Program-made: the position numbers and the translations under genes
In this document: positions 18,755-27,851 of the stretch, in pieces
Layout of the letters: each line of letters opens with the position of its first letter
How positions within the stretch are numbered: the stretch's first letter is position 1
NCBI RefSeq assembly: GCF_000760695.4
Contig: NZ_JHEG04000001.1
Location: 1,458,717 to 1,522,716 of the forward strand
Length of the DNA: 64,000 nucleotides
Reading direction: 5' to 3'
Source: Tolypothrix bouteillei VB521301
Lineage (GTDB): Bacteria > Cyanobacteriota > Cyanobacteriia > Cyanobacteriales > Nostocaceae
The notes under the pieces: generated by a model
What the model was told of the DNA's origin: nothing
What the model saw: the letters and a program-made list of their open reading frames with translations, nothing else
Databases searched by the model: none

Positions 18755-18798
18755 TTTGAAAATATGAATCGTTAATATTTATAAATAATTAAGTACTT

Positions 18799-19245
18799 AT
18801 GAGTGACAACCAAAACTTGCGACCCGTTGAGATTTTGCTCGTAGAGGACTCATATAGTGATGCCAATCTCACTATCAAAAGCTTGGGTAAAGCTAGTATC
18901 GCCAATAACTTACATTGGGTAGAAGATGGTGAAGCAGCAATTGAGTTCTTGCGACATCAAGGTGAGTATATCACAGCTACACGTCCAGATCTGATTTTAC
19001 TCGACCTTAATCTTCCGGGATTGGATGGGCGGGAAGTCCTCGCAGAAATCAAAGCCGATCCCGATCTCAAACGTATCCCTGTTGTGGTTTTGACAACGAG
19101 TGCAGATGAACAAGATGTACTTAAATCTTATGACTTAAACGCCAACTGCTATATTACTAAACCTGTTGACATTCACCAGTTCCTACAAATCGTGCATTTG
19201 ATCAATGATTTTTGGCTAGCAGCAGTTAAGTTACCACCTAAATAA
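18799..19245 (+). CDS. Rcp1-type response regulator
   Basis: A stand-alone receiver domain of 148 residues. [12 protein letters not shown] gives the acidic pocket, Asp69 in [13 protein letters not shown] is the phospho-acceptor, TTSA near residue 95 the switch Thr, and Lys in YITKPVD the conserved lysine. There is no output domain. The SDA motif after the acidic pair and the overall length are those of Rcp1, the partner of cyanobacterial phytochrome Cph1. It sits between the PAS kinase (44 bases upstream) and a receiver-PAS-kinase (10 bases downstream), so it likely shuttles phosphate between them. Confidence 0.93.
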   Translation: MSDNQNLRPVEILLVEDSYSDANLTIKSLGKASIANNLHWVEDGEAAIEFLRHQGEYITATRPDLILLDLNLPGLDGREVLAEIKADPDLKRIPVVVLTTSADEQDVLKSYDLNANCYITKPVDIHQFLQIVHLINDFWLAAVKLPPK

Positions 19246-19255
19246 GCTTATTCTT

Positions 19256-20839
19256 ATGAACAACACTTCAATTAGCATTCTCCTAGTAGAAGATAGCCCC
19301 AGCGATGCCAAACTTTTGCAGCAAACCCTATCACGTTTGGGCGGTGAAAAATGGCAGGTAAGCCACTTTGAACGATTGGTTGATGCCATTGATGCTTGTA
19401 GTGACAATGGCTTTGATATAGCTTTGTTAGACCTCTCGCTCCCTGATTCTGAGGGTTTGAATACTGTTGCCGAATTTCATGCAGCGGAGCCAAATATTCC
19501 GATTGTGGTGCTGACTGGTTTTGATGATGAAGAAATTGCCTTACAAGCTGTGGCAAAAAGAGCGCAGGATTACCTCGTTAAGGGACAAATTACTCCCCAA
19601 CTTTTAGGGCGTGCTATCCGTTATGCTATTGAGCGGGGACAAGTTCTCAAAAAAATGGAGGAAAGCGAGCGTCGCTTTCGAGGGATTTTTGAACAAACAT
19701 TCCAGCTCATGGGATTGCTTTCTCCTGAAGGTATTGTCTTGGAAATTAACAAAACAACTCTTGACATCTGTGGTGTTGAGACGGACGCTTGTGTGGGGAA
19801 GCCTTTTTGGGAACTTCCTCGGTGGAATTACTGTGAAACAAGCGAGTGGTTAAAAACTGCAGTTGCTAAAGCAGCCAGTGGAGAGTTTGTTCGTGAAGAA
19901 CAGCAAGTTTGCGGACAAGACGATACGGAAATATGGATAGACTTCTCCCTCAAACCGTTGAAAGACAACACGGGAAAAGTTGTCTTGTTGATTGTTGAAG
20001 GTCGCGATATTAGCGATCGCAAACGTGCTGAAGCAGAAATTAGGAACGCTTGGGAAGTAGAACGGGATCTTAACGATCTAAAATCTAAATTTGTGTCAAT
20101 GGTTTCTCATGAATTTCGCAATCCCATGACTGTGATTCGGACTGCAGTCGAAATTTTAGAAACCTATAACAAGGAATTGAGCGAGCAGCAAAAAGGGAAA
20201 TACTTTGGGCAAATTCAAAGTGCTCTTCGCCAAATGTTGCAACTCTTAGACGAAGTTTTGTTACTTGGCAGAAGTGATGCCGGAAAATTAGAGTATCAAC
20301 CTAGCGCACTAGATTTAGATAGTTTCTGTAACGAACTTGTGCAAACTTTACAACAGAGTGCGGGAGAAAATTACCAGATTAATTTTAGCATACAAGGAGA
20401 ACAGACTTCAGTAGAAATGGACGAAAATTTACTGCGTCATATTCTAACGAATTTACTGTCCAACGCTATTAAATATTCTCCTAAAGGAGGAGCTATTCAA
20501 TTTGACTTGGCTTATCAAGACGATCGGGTTAATTTCCGAATCCAAGATTCAGGAATTGGGATTCCATTAAAAGACCAACAACGATTGTTTGAAACTTTCC
20601 ATCGAGCTAGTAATGTTGGTCGAATTCAAGGGACGGGATTGGGACTTTCAATTGTGAAAAAATGTGTGGAGTTACATCAAGGTTTGATTCAGCTAGAAAG
20701 CGACGTAGGAGTTGGAACAACGTTTACAGTCACGTTACCGTTAAAACCTAACAACCCTAAGTCTGGGGAATTGACTGACGAGCCCTGGGACTCTCAAAAA
20801 TCAGCTTTAAATCCCGATTACTATAGAGATGAAAGCTAA
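19256..20839 (+). CDS. Receiver-PAS-histidine kinase
   Basis: A soluble 527-residue protein with an N-terminal receiver (Asp59 in ALLDLSLPDSEG), a PAS domain at about 138-258, HisKA with His285 (MVSHEFRNPMTV) and an ATPase domain with NLLSNAIKY, DSGIGI and GTGLGLSIV. An input receiver on a kinase suggests it is switched by an upstream phosphodonor, plausibly the kinase and Rcp1-like protein just upstream. The downstream output is not in the window. It begins 10 bases after the receiver gene, so the three genes form one operon. Confidence 0.92.
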   Translation: MNNTSISILLVEDSPSDAKLLQQTLSRLGGEKWQVSHFERLVDAIDACSDNGFDIALLDLSLPDSEGLNTVAEFHAAEPNIPIVVLTGFDDEEIALQAVAKRAQDYLVKGQITPQLLGRAIRYAIERGQVLKKMEESERRFRGIFEQTFQLMGLLSPEGIVLEINKTTLDICGVETDACVGKPFWELPRWNYCETSEWLKTAVAKAASGEFVREEQQVCGQDDTEIWIDFSLKPLKDNTGKVVLLIVEGRDISDRKRAEAEIRNAWEVERDLNDLKSKFVSMVSHEFRNPMTVIRTAVEILETYNKELSEQQKGKYFGQIQSALRQMLQLLDEVLLLGRSDAGKLEYQPSALDLDSFCNELVQTLQQSAGENYQINFSIQGEQTSVEMDENLLRHILTNLLSNAIKYSPKGGAIQFDLAYQDDRVNFRIQDSGIGIPLKDQQRLFETFHRASNVGRIQGTGLGLSIVKKCVELHQGLIQLESDVGVGTTFTVTLPLKPNNPKSGELTDEPWDSQKSALNPDYYRDES

Positions 20840-20857
20840 ACCCACACACCTAAATGT

Positions 20858-21403
20858 ATGTCTATCGAGCGAGTTCCCCCCAAGCACTTTCCCAAAGTTG
20901 AGTTTGGACGGCGAGGTATGGCGTTGGGCGTTGATTTTCTCATTGTCTGGGTAGTCAGCTCTTTGTTGGGTGGTTCTCAACTCGGCGTTCACATTGTTCA
21001 AATATTTGTCTTTATTGTAGGTTGGGCAATTGTACGCGTTGTCGTACCTTACAACAATCAAGGACAAAGTTTGGGGCGCTATGCTTTTGACATTAAGGTG
21101 CTAGAAGTGGAAAGCACTCGCGTTCCCGATTTACAAACATTTTTGCGGCGAGAAGGAATCGTCTGTTTGAGTGCGCTGTTGGTTTCTATTACTCTCAGTA
21201 ACATCATACGCAATCCCACTGCTATACTTCTATTGATTCCCTTAGCTATTGATTGCGGTGCGGCTTTCTCCGACACGCAGTTTCGCCAAACTTTGCATGA
21301 CCGTTTTGCCAAGACTATGGTGATTTCCTCGCGTCGCGGCTATTCGCTTGATATAAAAGTTAAGCAAATAGTTGATAAAGTGCGACGTAATATGAGACAA
21401 TAG
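20858..21403 (+). CDS. RDD family membrane protein
   Basis: A 181-residue integral membrane protein. [15 protein letters not shown] near 22-36 carries the Arg and Asp that name the RDD family, followed by membrane segments at about 28-48, 52-68 and 104-130. [12 protein letters not shown] at about 144-155 is the usual RDD C-terminal motif. Function of RDD proteins is not settled; some are linked to ion homeostasis. It starts 18 bases after the receiver-kinase and is followed by rpmG after 44 bases. Confidence 0.85.
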   Translation: MSIERVPPKHFPKVEFGRRGMALGVDFLIVWVVSSLLGGSQLGVHIVQIFVFIVGWAIVRVVVPYNNQGQSLGRYAFDIKVLEVESTRVPDLQTFLRREGIVCLSALLVSITLSNIIRNPTAILLLIPLAIDCGAAFSDTQFRQTLHDRFAKTMVISSRRGYSLDIKVKQIVDKVRRNMRQ

Positions 21404-21447
21404 ATATTTGTGTTAATTCTCAACAAGCTGTATTTTTTGATAGGCTT

Positions 21448-21642
21448 ATGGCTAAGAGTAAAGGTGCCCGTATAGTAGTGACACTAGAATGTACTGAGTG
21501 TCGTACAAATCCAGAAAAGCGCACTTCTGGGGTATCGCGTTATACAAGTACCAAGAACCGTCGCAATACAACTAACAGGCTAGAACTGAAAAAGTTCTGC
21601 ACTCACTGTAACAAACACACTGTTCATAAGGAAATTAAGTAG
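21448..21642 (+). CDS. rpmG: 50S ribosomal protein L33
   Basis: A 64-residue basic protein. [15 protein letters not shown] near the start, [11 protein letters not shown] in the middle and [16 protein letters not shown] at the end are characteristic of bL33. The two CxxC pairs mark the zinc-binding form. It is followed after 2 bases by rpsR, the usual cyanobacterial and plastid arrangement. Confidence 0.97.
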   Translation: MAKSKGARIVVTLECTECRTNPEKRTSGVSRYTSTKNRRNTTNRLELKKFCTHCNKHTVHKEIK

Positions 21643-21644
21643 AG

Positions 21645-21860
21645 ATGAGCTATTACCGTCGTCGTTTATCTCCAATCAAGCCAGGAGAACCCATTGATTA
21701 CAAAGATGTAGATTTGTTGCGTAAGTTTATCACCGAACGAGGCAAGATACTCCCCCGTCGGATTACAGGGCTTACAGCACAGCAACAGCGAGAGTTAACA
21801 CTAGCGATCAAACGCTCCCGGATTTTGGCTCTGTTACCGTTTATTAACGCTGAAGGCTAA
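21645..21860 (+). CDS. rpsR: 30S ribosomal protein S18
   Basis: A 71-residue basic protein. [21 protein letters not shown] and [19 protein letters not shown] are the signature of bS18. It is two bases downstream of rpmG and surely co-translated with it. The N-terminus is short and begins [16 protein letters not shown], as in cyanobacteria. Confidence 0.97.
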   Translation: MSYYRRRLSPIKPGEPIDYKDVDLLRKFITERGKILPRRITGLTAQQQRELTLAIKRSRILALLPFINAEG

Positions 21861-21934
21861 ATTGGAAAGGCGTGAATTTTGGATGCGTGGATGAGTGGAT
21901 TATCCCAAAACGCCAAAAATACTAATGTTGTGTT

Positions 21935-22050
21935 GGAATTTGATACCATAAGTATTCAATCCAAAATCTAAAGTGGAATTTGATATTATAGGTATTCAAT
22001 CCAAAATCTAAAACTTAGAATAGGATTTGATACCAGTAGGTATCCAATCC
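21935..22050. repeat. Three tandem copies of a ~40-bp repeat
   Basis: GGAATTTGATACCATAAGTA is followed by TTCAATCCAAAATCTAAAGT, then a second variant copy begins near 21975 and a partial third near 22023. Units differ by a few bases and by the length of the spacer. A CCAAAATCTAAAATCTAAAA tract follows at about 22101-22120. The array fills most of the gap between rpsR and the ribonuclease gene. It looks like non-coding slippage-prone repeat DNA. Confidence 0.65.
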
Positions 22051-22134
22051 AGAAATCACGTCACTTGCGGAACTCGGGGGAATCTCCGTAACGCAGTGGC
22101 TCCAAAATCTAAAATCTAAAATATTGCGAGGCTT

Positions 22135-24180
22135 GTGGAGAAGGGGACGCTGGTTGAATTTAGAGTAGGTAGCGATCGTCGTTTGGGTGTAGTAGACCGT
22201 CCAGACGGGAAAGCTCGTTGGTTTGTAGTGGATGAACGTGGTCAATCCCACAGTCTCGCACCTCGGCAAATTACCTATACAGTAAGCGGACAAACCTACA
22301 AGCCTTCGCAAATTCCTGAATTTTTGGCAGAAATTAAGCCTTATTTAGATCCATCAAGCCTGGAAGTCGCATGGGAACTCCTCGCAGAAACAGGGGAAAC
22401 AGCCACTCCAGCAGAAATGGCGAATTTATTATTCTCAGAATCAGAAGCGCATCATCGTTACGCTGCTTACTACCTGTTATCAGATGACAAGATCTACTTC
22501 AAGCAAAAAGGGGATGCTTACGAGCCGCGAACATCTTCGGCTGTGGCAGACCGCAAACACCAACTTGAAGTAGAAGCGCTCAAAGCTAAGGGACAGCAAG
22601 AGTTTTTGACGCGAGTAGAAGAGGCACTCAAAGGAGAAGCAGTGGAGTGGCAGCGCCACGACCGCCACAGGTTAGAAGCCCTAGAAAAGTATGCCTCGCT
22701 CCTCGCAGATATTGTTCGTGTGGGTTTAAGTTATGACAGTCTTGCTCGCGCTTATCCACCACCCCAACCAGTCCAAGAAACAATGAACTTACTGGGACGC
22801 CCCGCAACCCCCCAAGGAGCTTTTCAGCTCCTGATCGACTTGGGTTGGTGGAGTGAGCACGAGAACTTATTTCTACGGCGTTCGTCGATACCCATACAAT
22901 TCCCTAGCAAGGTAATAGAAGTGGCGCAACAGCGATTAGACTCACATCTACCAGATCGAGATATTAATCGTCTGGATCTCACGCACTTGAAGGTATATAC
23001 GATTGATGACGAAAGTACCACTGAGATAGATGATGGTGTGAGTTGGGAATCACTTCATGATGGCAGGGAAAGACTGTGGGTACACATTGCCGACCCAACA
23101 CGCTGGCTGTTACCAGAAGATGATTTGGATTTAGAAGCTAGAAAGCGAGGTAGCACCGTATATTTACCCACAGGCATGATACCCATGTTCCCAGAAGTCT
23201 TGGCAACAGGACCTATGAGTTTGGTGCAAGGGAAAATTTGTTGCGCCCTAAGCTTTGGAATTGTTTTAAATGAAGCAGGAGCTGTAGAAGAATACAGCAT
23301 TCATCCAAGTCTGATTAAACCAACTTATCGCCTCACCTATGAAGACGTAGATGAAATGCTACATTTGGGTGTAGAGGCAGAACCAGAAATCGCTGCGATC
23401 GCTCAATGGGCAAGTCGGCGTAAAGCTTGGCGGTATGCCCAAGGAGCTATCAGCATTAATATGCCAGAGGCAATGATTAAAGTTAAGGGAGAAGATATCA
23501 GCATAGATATCTTAGAAGATTCCCAATCCCGGCAATTAGTTGCTGAAATGATGATTCTTGCCGGCGAAGTTGCTGCTAAGTACGGTCAAAAACATAACAT
23601 ACCTTTACCCTTTCGCGGTCAACCGCAGCCAGAGTTACCACCAGAGCAAGAACTCGTACAACTTCCCGCCGGGTTTGTGCGTGCTTGTGCCATGCGTCGC
23701 TGTATGCCCAAGAGTGAAATGAGCATTACCCCTGTACGCCATGCGGGTTTGGGTTTAGATACATACACTCAGGCGACTTCTCCCATTCGCCGTTACAGTG
23801 ACTTGCTCACCCACTTCCAACTGAAAGCACATCTGCGAGGTGATGTGCTCCCGTTCTCAGCAGAACAACTTAAAGAAGTTATGCTGTCCGTATCTACCAT
23901 CACCCAAGAAGTGACAATGGTCGAGCGGCAAACAAACAGATACTGGGCTTTAGAATATCTGCGCCGCAATACAGATAAAGTTTGGGAAACAGTCGTTTTA
24001 ATGTGGCTGAGGGAAGACAGTGGTTTGGCACTCATTCTGTTAGAAGAATTGGGCTTGCAGTTACCAATGATTTTCAAACGTTCTGTGAAATTAGGCGAAC
24101 AAATCTTAGTCAAAGCCGCTCATTCCGATCCCCATAAAGATGTGATTCAGTTCCAAGAAATTATTTATCAGGAAGCGTAG
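22135..24180 (+). CDS. RNase II/R family 3'-5' exoribonuclease
   Basis: A 681-residue hydrolytic exoribonuclease. The RNB catalytic block is seen as DDESTTEIDDG with Asp291, Asp292, Asp299 and Asp300. HIADPTRWL, GMIPMFPEVL and YTQATSPIRRYSDLL follow as in RNase II/R. An N-terminal beta domain is at about 1-60. It is shorter than E. coli RNase R (about 813 residues) and lacks its long basic tail, matching the cyanobacterial/plastid RNase II-like form. The start is a GTG at 22135 (MEKGTLVEFRVG). Location after rpmG-rpsR fits a role in rRNA or mRNA turnover. Confidence 0.93.
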   Translation: MEKGTLVEFRVGSDRRLGVVDRPDGKARWFVVDERGQSHSLAPRQITYTVSGQTYKPSQIPEFLAEIKPYLDPSSLEVAWELLAETGETATPAEMANLLFSESEAHHRYAAYYLLSDDKIYFKQKGDAYEPRTSSAVADRKHQLEVEALKAKGQQEFLTRVEEALKGEAVEWQRHDRHRLEALEKYASLLADIVRVGLSYDSLARAYPPPQPVQETMNLLGRPATPQGAFQLLIDLGWWSEHENLFLRRSSIPIQFPSKVIEVAQQRLDSHLPDRDINRLDLTHLKVYTIDDESTTEIDDGVSWESLHDGRERLWVHIADPTRWLLPEDDLDLEARKRGSTVYLPTGMIPMFPEVLATGPMSLVQGKICCALSFGIVLNEAGAVEEYSIHPSLIKPTYRLTYEDVDEMLHLGVEAEPEIAAIAQWASRRKAWRYAQGAISINMPEAMIKVKGEDISIDILEDSQSRQLVAEMMILAGEVAAKYGQKHNIPLPFRGQPQPELPPEQELVQLPAGFVRACAMRRCMPKSEMSITPVRHAGLGLDTYTQATSPIRRYSDLLTHFQLKAHLRGDVLPFSAEQLKEVMLSVSTITQEVTMVERQTNRYWALEYLRRNTDKVWETVVLMWLREDSGLALILLEELGLQLPMIFKRSVKLGEQILVKAAHSDPHKDVIQFQEIIYQEA

Positions 24181-24182
24181 TA

Positions 24183-24381
24183 ATGCAACCAACGTTAGAG
24201 CAGTTACAAGAATGTTATAGAATATGTAGCGCTCTAACTAATATGTATTTACACGCTTCAGTTAGTAAGGATAGACAGGCGTTCTGAAGAAGTTTATATA
24301 CTGGCAGGTAAAGAACTAGATCTGAGCAGAAACAAAGGAAAACTACTCTTTACTACTGTTAATGAAAATTCAAATACTTAG
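24183..24381 (+). pseudogene. Frameshifted small cyanobacterial gene
   Basis: An ATG two bases after the ribonuclease stop opens a 34-codon frame that begins MQPTLEQLQECYRICSAL and ends at TGA (24285-24287). In the +1 frame the protein reads on immediately as EEVYILAGKELDLS, running to a stop at 24379-24381 inside the next gene. VYILAG followed by an acidic/hydrophobic stretch resembles the end of small conserved cyanobacterial proteins I know only loosely. Joined, the two parts would give about 65 residues. The simplest reading is a single-base indel that broke the gene. Confidence 0.4.
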
Positions 24382-25105
24382 CGATTTACATATCGAATTT
24401 CAACCTTTTTATATTCCCGATGTAGATGCTGATGTGGTTGTCCTTGCAGGAGATATTCATTTAAGAGAAAAAGGAGTGAGTTGGGCAATAGAGAGCATTC
24501 CCAATAAACCAGTTATATATGTATTAGGTAATCATGAATATTATGGTTCAGCGTATCCAAAATTGATTGATAAACTAAAAGATTTTGCATCACAAACAAA
24601 CGTTCATATTTTAGAAAATGATATTTTTACTTTTGGAGATGTTACATTCTTAGGTTGTACTTTGTGGACTAATTTTGAGTTATTCGGCGATCCACGTGTA
24701 GCTGGTTATGAAGCAACTCAAAAGATGACAGATTATCAAAAAATCAGATTAAGCCCTCAATATTCAAAACTCAAGTCTATAGATACAGCAAGGATTTGTA
24801 AAAATTCTGTTAATTGGTTAAAAAGTAGTTTGTGTAATTTATCTGGAAAAATTGTCATTGTTACACATCATGCTCCCAGCAAACAATCTGTTCCTTCAAA
24901 AGACAGAGAGGATATTTTAAGCGCTGCATATGCTTCAAATCTTGATAATTTAGCCTCTGAATCTAATGCTGTGTTATGGATTCACGGTCATATTCACAAC
25001 CAATTACATTACACAATCGGTTCAACTCGCGTTATTTGTAATCCACGTGGTTATCCAGATGAACCAAATATTTTTTTTAATCCACAATTGTTGATAGAAA
25101 TTTAA
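24362..25105 (+). CDS. Calcineurin-like metallophosphoesterase
   Basis: A 247-residue metallophosphoesterase. The five motif blocks are visible: ILSDLH (Asp8, His10), AGDIH (Asp31), GNHEYY (Asn57, His58), VTHHAP and WIHGHIH. These ligands hold two metal ions. There is no signal peptide. The gene is AT-rich compared with its neighbours and sits between a broken small gene and a 593-base gap, which suggests an accessory gene. The substrate, whether nucleotide, phosphoprotein or other diester, cannot be told. Confidence 0.9.
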   Translation: MKIQILSDLHIEFQPFYIPDVDADVVVLAGDIHLREKGVSWAIESIPNKPVIYVLGNHEYYGSAYPKLIDKLKDFASQTNVHILENDIFTFGDVTFLGCTLWTNFELFGDPRVAGYEATQKMTDYQKIRLSPQYSKLKSIDTARICKNSVNWLKSSLCNLSGKIVIVTHHAPSKQSVPSKDREDILSAAYASNLDNLASESNAVLWIHGHIHNQLHYTIGSTRVICNPRGYPDEPNIFFNPQLLIEI

Positions 25106-25698
25106 GACATAACACAATAAAAATTTGCTCTCCGGAGGGACAAGTTCTCAGTCACAAGGCACGGGTTACCCTAGTATTCGCAATAAATTTGTCATCATTA
25201 TTCAGCTTTTTATATGTGGAATTATTGACATTGACTCCGATGAAAAGTTTTAAGTAGTGTAGGTAGTTGCTCTACCACACCAAAGCTTGATTGTGGCGGG
25301 CTAAAGCTCACCTACGTATCTATCACGAATCCAATAGGATTCCTTTACTCTTTTATTTGTTAAGTTCGGTAAAAATATTGTAATTATTACTCCTTATATG
25401 CAAAGAATATTAAGATATGTAAATAATAAAATTTCTGCAAATTTGGTAAGTTCCTCTTAAATTAGACTAAGCACTTCTCTATAAGGATAGATTTTGATAT
25501 TCTACTGTTCAAGTCAAACAAAACTTCAACTAGCAGCTATCATGTACTATCCTGCATCAAGAATGCATAAAAGCGGTCATTGCAAATGGATAATTGGGCA
25601 TCAACTGTGAGTTCTTCTCCCTTGTCTCCGTTGTGGTCGTCTCTAACTCCTAACCCCTCACCCTTTCTCACACACATCTACTATTTCGTTCTAAATCT
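25106..25698. other. Intergenic region, 593 bases, no gene seen
   Basis: AT-rich in its middle part. It contains a repeat-like block at about 25257-25316 bounded by GTAGGT and ACCTAC, with an inner GTGTAGGTAG/CTACCACAC near-palindrome. A perfect GAATCC-AATA-GGATTC hairpin is at 25327-25342. The last 80 bases before the next gene are a pyrimidine-rich CTCCCTTGTCTCC-type tract, common near cyanobacterial repeats. No open frame is convincing. Confidence 0.5.
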
Positions 25699-26514
25699 AT
25701 GAAGTCTTATTTAGCCGCCGCTATTCAAATGACCAGCGTGCCTAACTTAGAAAAAAACTTGGCACAAGCTGAAGAATTAATCGATTTAGCCGTGCGCCAA
25801 GGTGCTGAATTAATTGGATTGCCAGAAAATTTTCCTTTTATGGGAGAGGAAAGTGAAAAAATGGCTCAAGCCTCGGCGATCGCTCGTGGCTCGGAAACAT
25901 TTCTCAAAACGATGGCGCAACGCTATCAAGTGACTCTATTAGGTGGCGGCTTTCCAGTTCCAGTAGATGATGGTAAAAAAGTTTACAACACTGCCCTACT
26001 CATCGCTCCCAACGGTCAAGAACTTGCTCGCTACCACAAAGTCCATTTATTTGATGTTAACGTTCCTGATGGCAATACTTATCGAGAATCCAGTACAGTC
26101 ATGGCAGGTGAGCAACTTCCTCCAGTTTACTATTCACAGGAACTGGGTAACATTGGGCTTTCTGTTTGCTATGATGTCCGCTTTCCCGAACTTTACCGAC
26201 ACATAGCTTATAAAAATGGGGATGTTTTGTTTGTACCTGCTGCTTTTACAGCCTTTACAGGCAAAGATCATTGGCAAGTTCTTTTACAAGCCCGTGCTAT
26301 TGAAAACACCTGCTATGTTATCGCTCCAGCACAAACAGGGCTTAACTATGCTCGCCGTCAAACCCACGGACACGCTATGATTATCGATCCTTGGGGAGTT
26401 ATTTTAGCGGATGCTGGGGAAAAACCAGGAGTGGCGATCGCCGAAATTAATCCTTCGCGAATTGAACAAGTGCGCCGTCAAATGCCCAGCCTGCAGCACC
26501 GCATTTTTGTTTAA
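25699..26514 (+). CDS. Nit1/Nit2-type carbon-nitrogen hydrolase
   Basis: A 271-residue nitrilase-superfamily amidase. The catalytic triad is visible as Glu43 (GLPENFPF), Lys114 (RYHKVHLFD) and Cys157 (SVCYDVRFPELYR). The HLFDV context and DVRFPELYR resemble Nit1/NIT2 and bacterial YbeM, which hydrolyse deaminated glutathione or omega-amides of 2-oxo acids. A metabolite-repair role is therefore likely, but exact substrate is inference. The gene stands alone and is followed by a strong hairpin between it and the convergent toxin-antitoxin genes. Confidence 0.92.
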   Translation: MKSYLAAAIQMTSVPNLEKNLAQAEELIDLAVRQGAELIGLPENFPFMGEESEKMAQASAIARGSETFLKTMAQRYQVTLLGGGFPVPVDDGKKVYNTALLIAPNGQELARYHKVHLFDVNVPDGNTYRESSTVMAGEQLPPVYYSQELGNIGLSVCYDVRFPELYRHIAYKNGDVLFVPAAFTAFTGKDHWQVLLQARAIENTCYVIAPAQTGLNYARRQTHGHAMIIDPWGVILADAGEKPGVAIAEINPSRIEQVRRQMPSLQHRIFV

Positions 26515-26547
26515 TCTATTAATTTTTAGGTTTGCTAAATCCCTGCT

Positions 26548-26579
26548 AGATCTCCGCTTCTTTAAGAAGTCGGAGATCT
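26548..26579. terminator. Bidirectional hairpin between convergent genes
   Basis: AGATCTCCG and CGGAGATCT form a 9-bp stem whose inner part (CTTCTT/AAGAAG) continues the pairing. It lies 34 bases after the nitrilase-family gene and about 50 bases after the convergent antitoxin gene. Short A/T tracts flank it but no long T-run, so termination is likely but not certain. The sequence type recurs in cyanobacterial genomes. Confidence 0.5.
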
Positions 26580-26630
26580 AAACCAACTTCACCCCATTCC
26601 CAGGCGTGTCTTTACTCTGTAAATACAAAA

Positions 26631-26945
26631 CTAACTAGCTGCAGCAACATCACTACCTATATCATTTTCGTTTAATCCTAACTTCTTATATAGTTCGTTA
26701 ACATTTTGAGGCTCAATTGTTCCCGCTTTTGCACGTTTTAGAGCAGTCAGCAAACGACTAGAATTAGCAGGTGAACGAAGTAAGTACAAAGTTTCTAATA
26801 AACTGTTAAATTCTGCTTCAGAAATTAAGACAACATTTTTACCCTCAGGTTGGCTAATAACTACGGCTTCACCTGTTTCTAAAATTTGACTGAAAAGATT
26901 TTCTATGTTTCCATTAAATTCTTGCCATGAAACTTTAGCTAACAT
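26631..26945 (-). CDS. Phd/YefM family antitoxin
   Basis: A 104-residue antitoxin. The N-terminal half (VSWQEFNGNIENLFSQI, then GEAVVISQPEGKNVVLISEAEFNSLLETLYLL) is the Phd/YefM DNA-binding fold. The C-terminal half is longer than in typical YefM and acidic at its end, as expected for the toxin-wrapping part. It follows the YoeB-like toxin gene by 45 to 46 bases on the same strand, which is the reverse of the usual antitoxin-first order. Confidence 0.87.
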   Translation of the reverse strand: MLAKVSWQEFNGNIENLFSQILETGEAVVISQPEGKNVVLISEAEFNSLLETLYLLRSPANSSRLLTALKRAKAGTIEPQNVNELYKKLGLNENDIGSDVAAAS

Positions 26946-26990
26946 AAATATTTAACTCCAAAGCTCTTGATCTTATCTTTTTAAGTATTT

Positions 26991-27278
26991 TTATTCGTAG
27001 TGATACCGAGCTTTGAGAAAATTAATTCGATCTTCACTCACTAAGTACACAAGTCGATGTTCTTGATTGATACGACGCGACCAACACCCCATATACTCAT
27101 ATTTTAGCGGCTCGGGCTTACCGATACCTTCAAATGGTTGTCGTAAAACTTCCTTGACTATTTTGGGTATACGAAGCGCCATTTTTCGGTCTTTATCAAC
27201 CCAATACTCTAAGTCTTCTAAAAATTCTGGCTGAAACACAGCTATGCGATCGCGTTTAATCTCATCGTCAGCATTCAT
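26991..27278 (-). CDS. Txe/YoeB family toxin
   Basis: A ribosome-dependent mRNA endonuclease of the RelE fold. AVFQPEFLEDLEYWV, FEGIGKPEPLKYEY, CWSRRINQEHRLVY and the terminal ARYHYE include the conserved Glu, Arg and His-Tyr pair of YoeB. From the ATG at 27278 (MNADDEIKRD) the protein has 95 residues, about ten more than canonical YoeB. An upstream ATG at 27302 adds 8 more. All catalytic marks are present, so it is likely active and held in check by the downstream Phd/YefM protein. Confidence 0.9.
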   Translation of the reverse strand: MNADDEIKRDRIAVFQPEFLEDLEYWVDKDRKMALRIPKIVKEVLRQPFEGIGKPEPLKYEYMGCWSRRINQEHRLVYLVSEDRINFLKARYHYE

Positions 27279-27703
27279 GCGGTGTTCATAGATTAAGTAC
27301 ACAGTAAGAGTATCTGAATTATCCTACAATCCTATCTTATAGAACGCCTTTGGTTGTGCAAGCAACTGCTAACAACGCTAAGGGGGCGATCGCATTTAAA
27401 AATTAACGCCAGGGAGGCAAGGTAAGGCGACCTTGGGAACATAGCGTTATCTGTAGCAGCTTAACCAACTTAACGGAAACCGAAGGAACATATTGCCTGA
27501 GACATCCAGTCAATTTAATATAGCCGTTCTCATCCTTATGAAGGTACGCGGTTATCCACGTGCGTCTGCATAAAAAAATCCCTATACTTCATCCTTTTTT
27601 GTAACACTTAAGCAAGGCTTATTTTATACTTAATCTTTTTTAAAGATTTGACGTTGTATTTTGAGAAAAAAAAGCCATAATGTGTAGGCGTTGCTGCGAT
27701 CGC

Positions 27704-27785
27704 AAAGCGTACCCTACTACCTAACCGTACTTTGTGCGGTTATCATGCGCTTTTAGAGTAGGGGAGGTGTTTCTTCAAGAAACAC
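27704..27785 (+). promoter_or_regulatory. Structured leader before deacetylase gene
   Basis: The 549-base gap upstream of the deacetylase gene holds stacked inverted repeats near its end. CCCTACT (27712) pairs with AGTAGGG (27757), enclosing AACCG/CGGTT (27723-27741). AAAGCG (27704) could instead pair with CGCTTT (27748), which excludes the outer stem. A perfect GTGTTTCTT-C-AAGAAACAC hairpin (27767-27785) follows, about 66 bases before the ATG. Mutually exclusive stems suggest a folded 5' leader, but a HIP1-centred repeat is the alternative. The rest of the gap (27303-27700) shows nothing I can name. Confidence 0.35.
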
Positions 27786-27851
27786 ATCGGTAATATAAGG
27801 GTTATCGCAGTCAAACTCCGATCGGCAAGCAAAATTGTTTTCCTTAAACTT

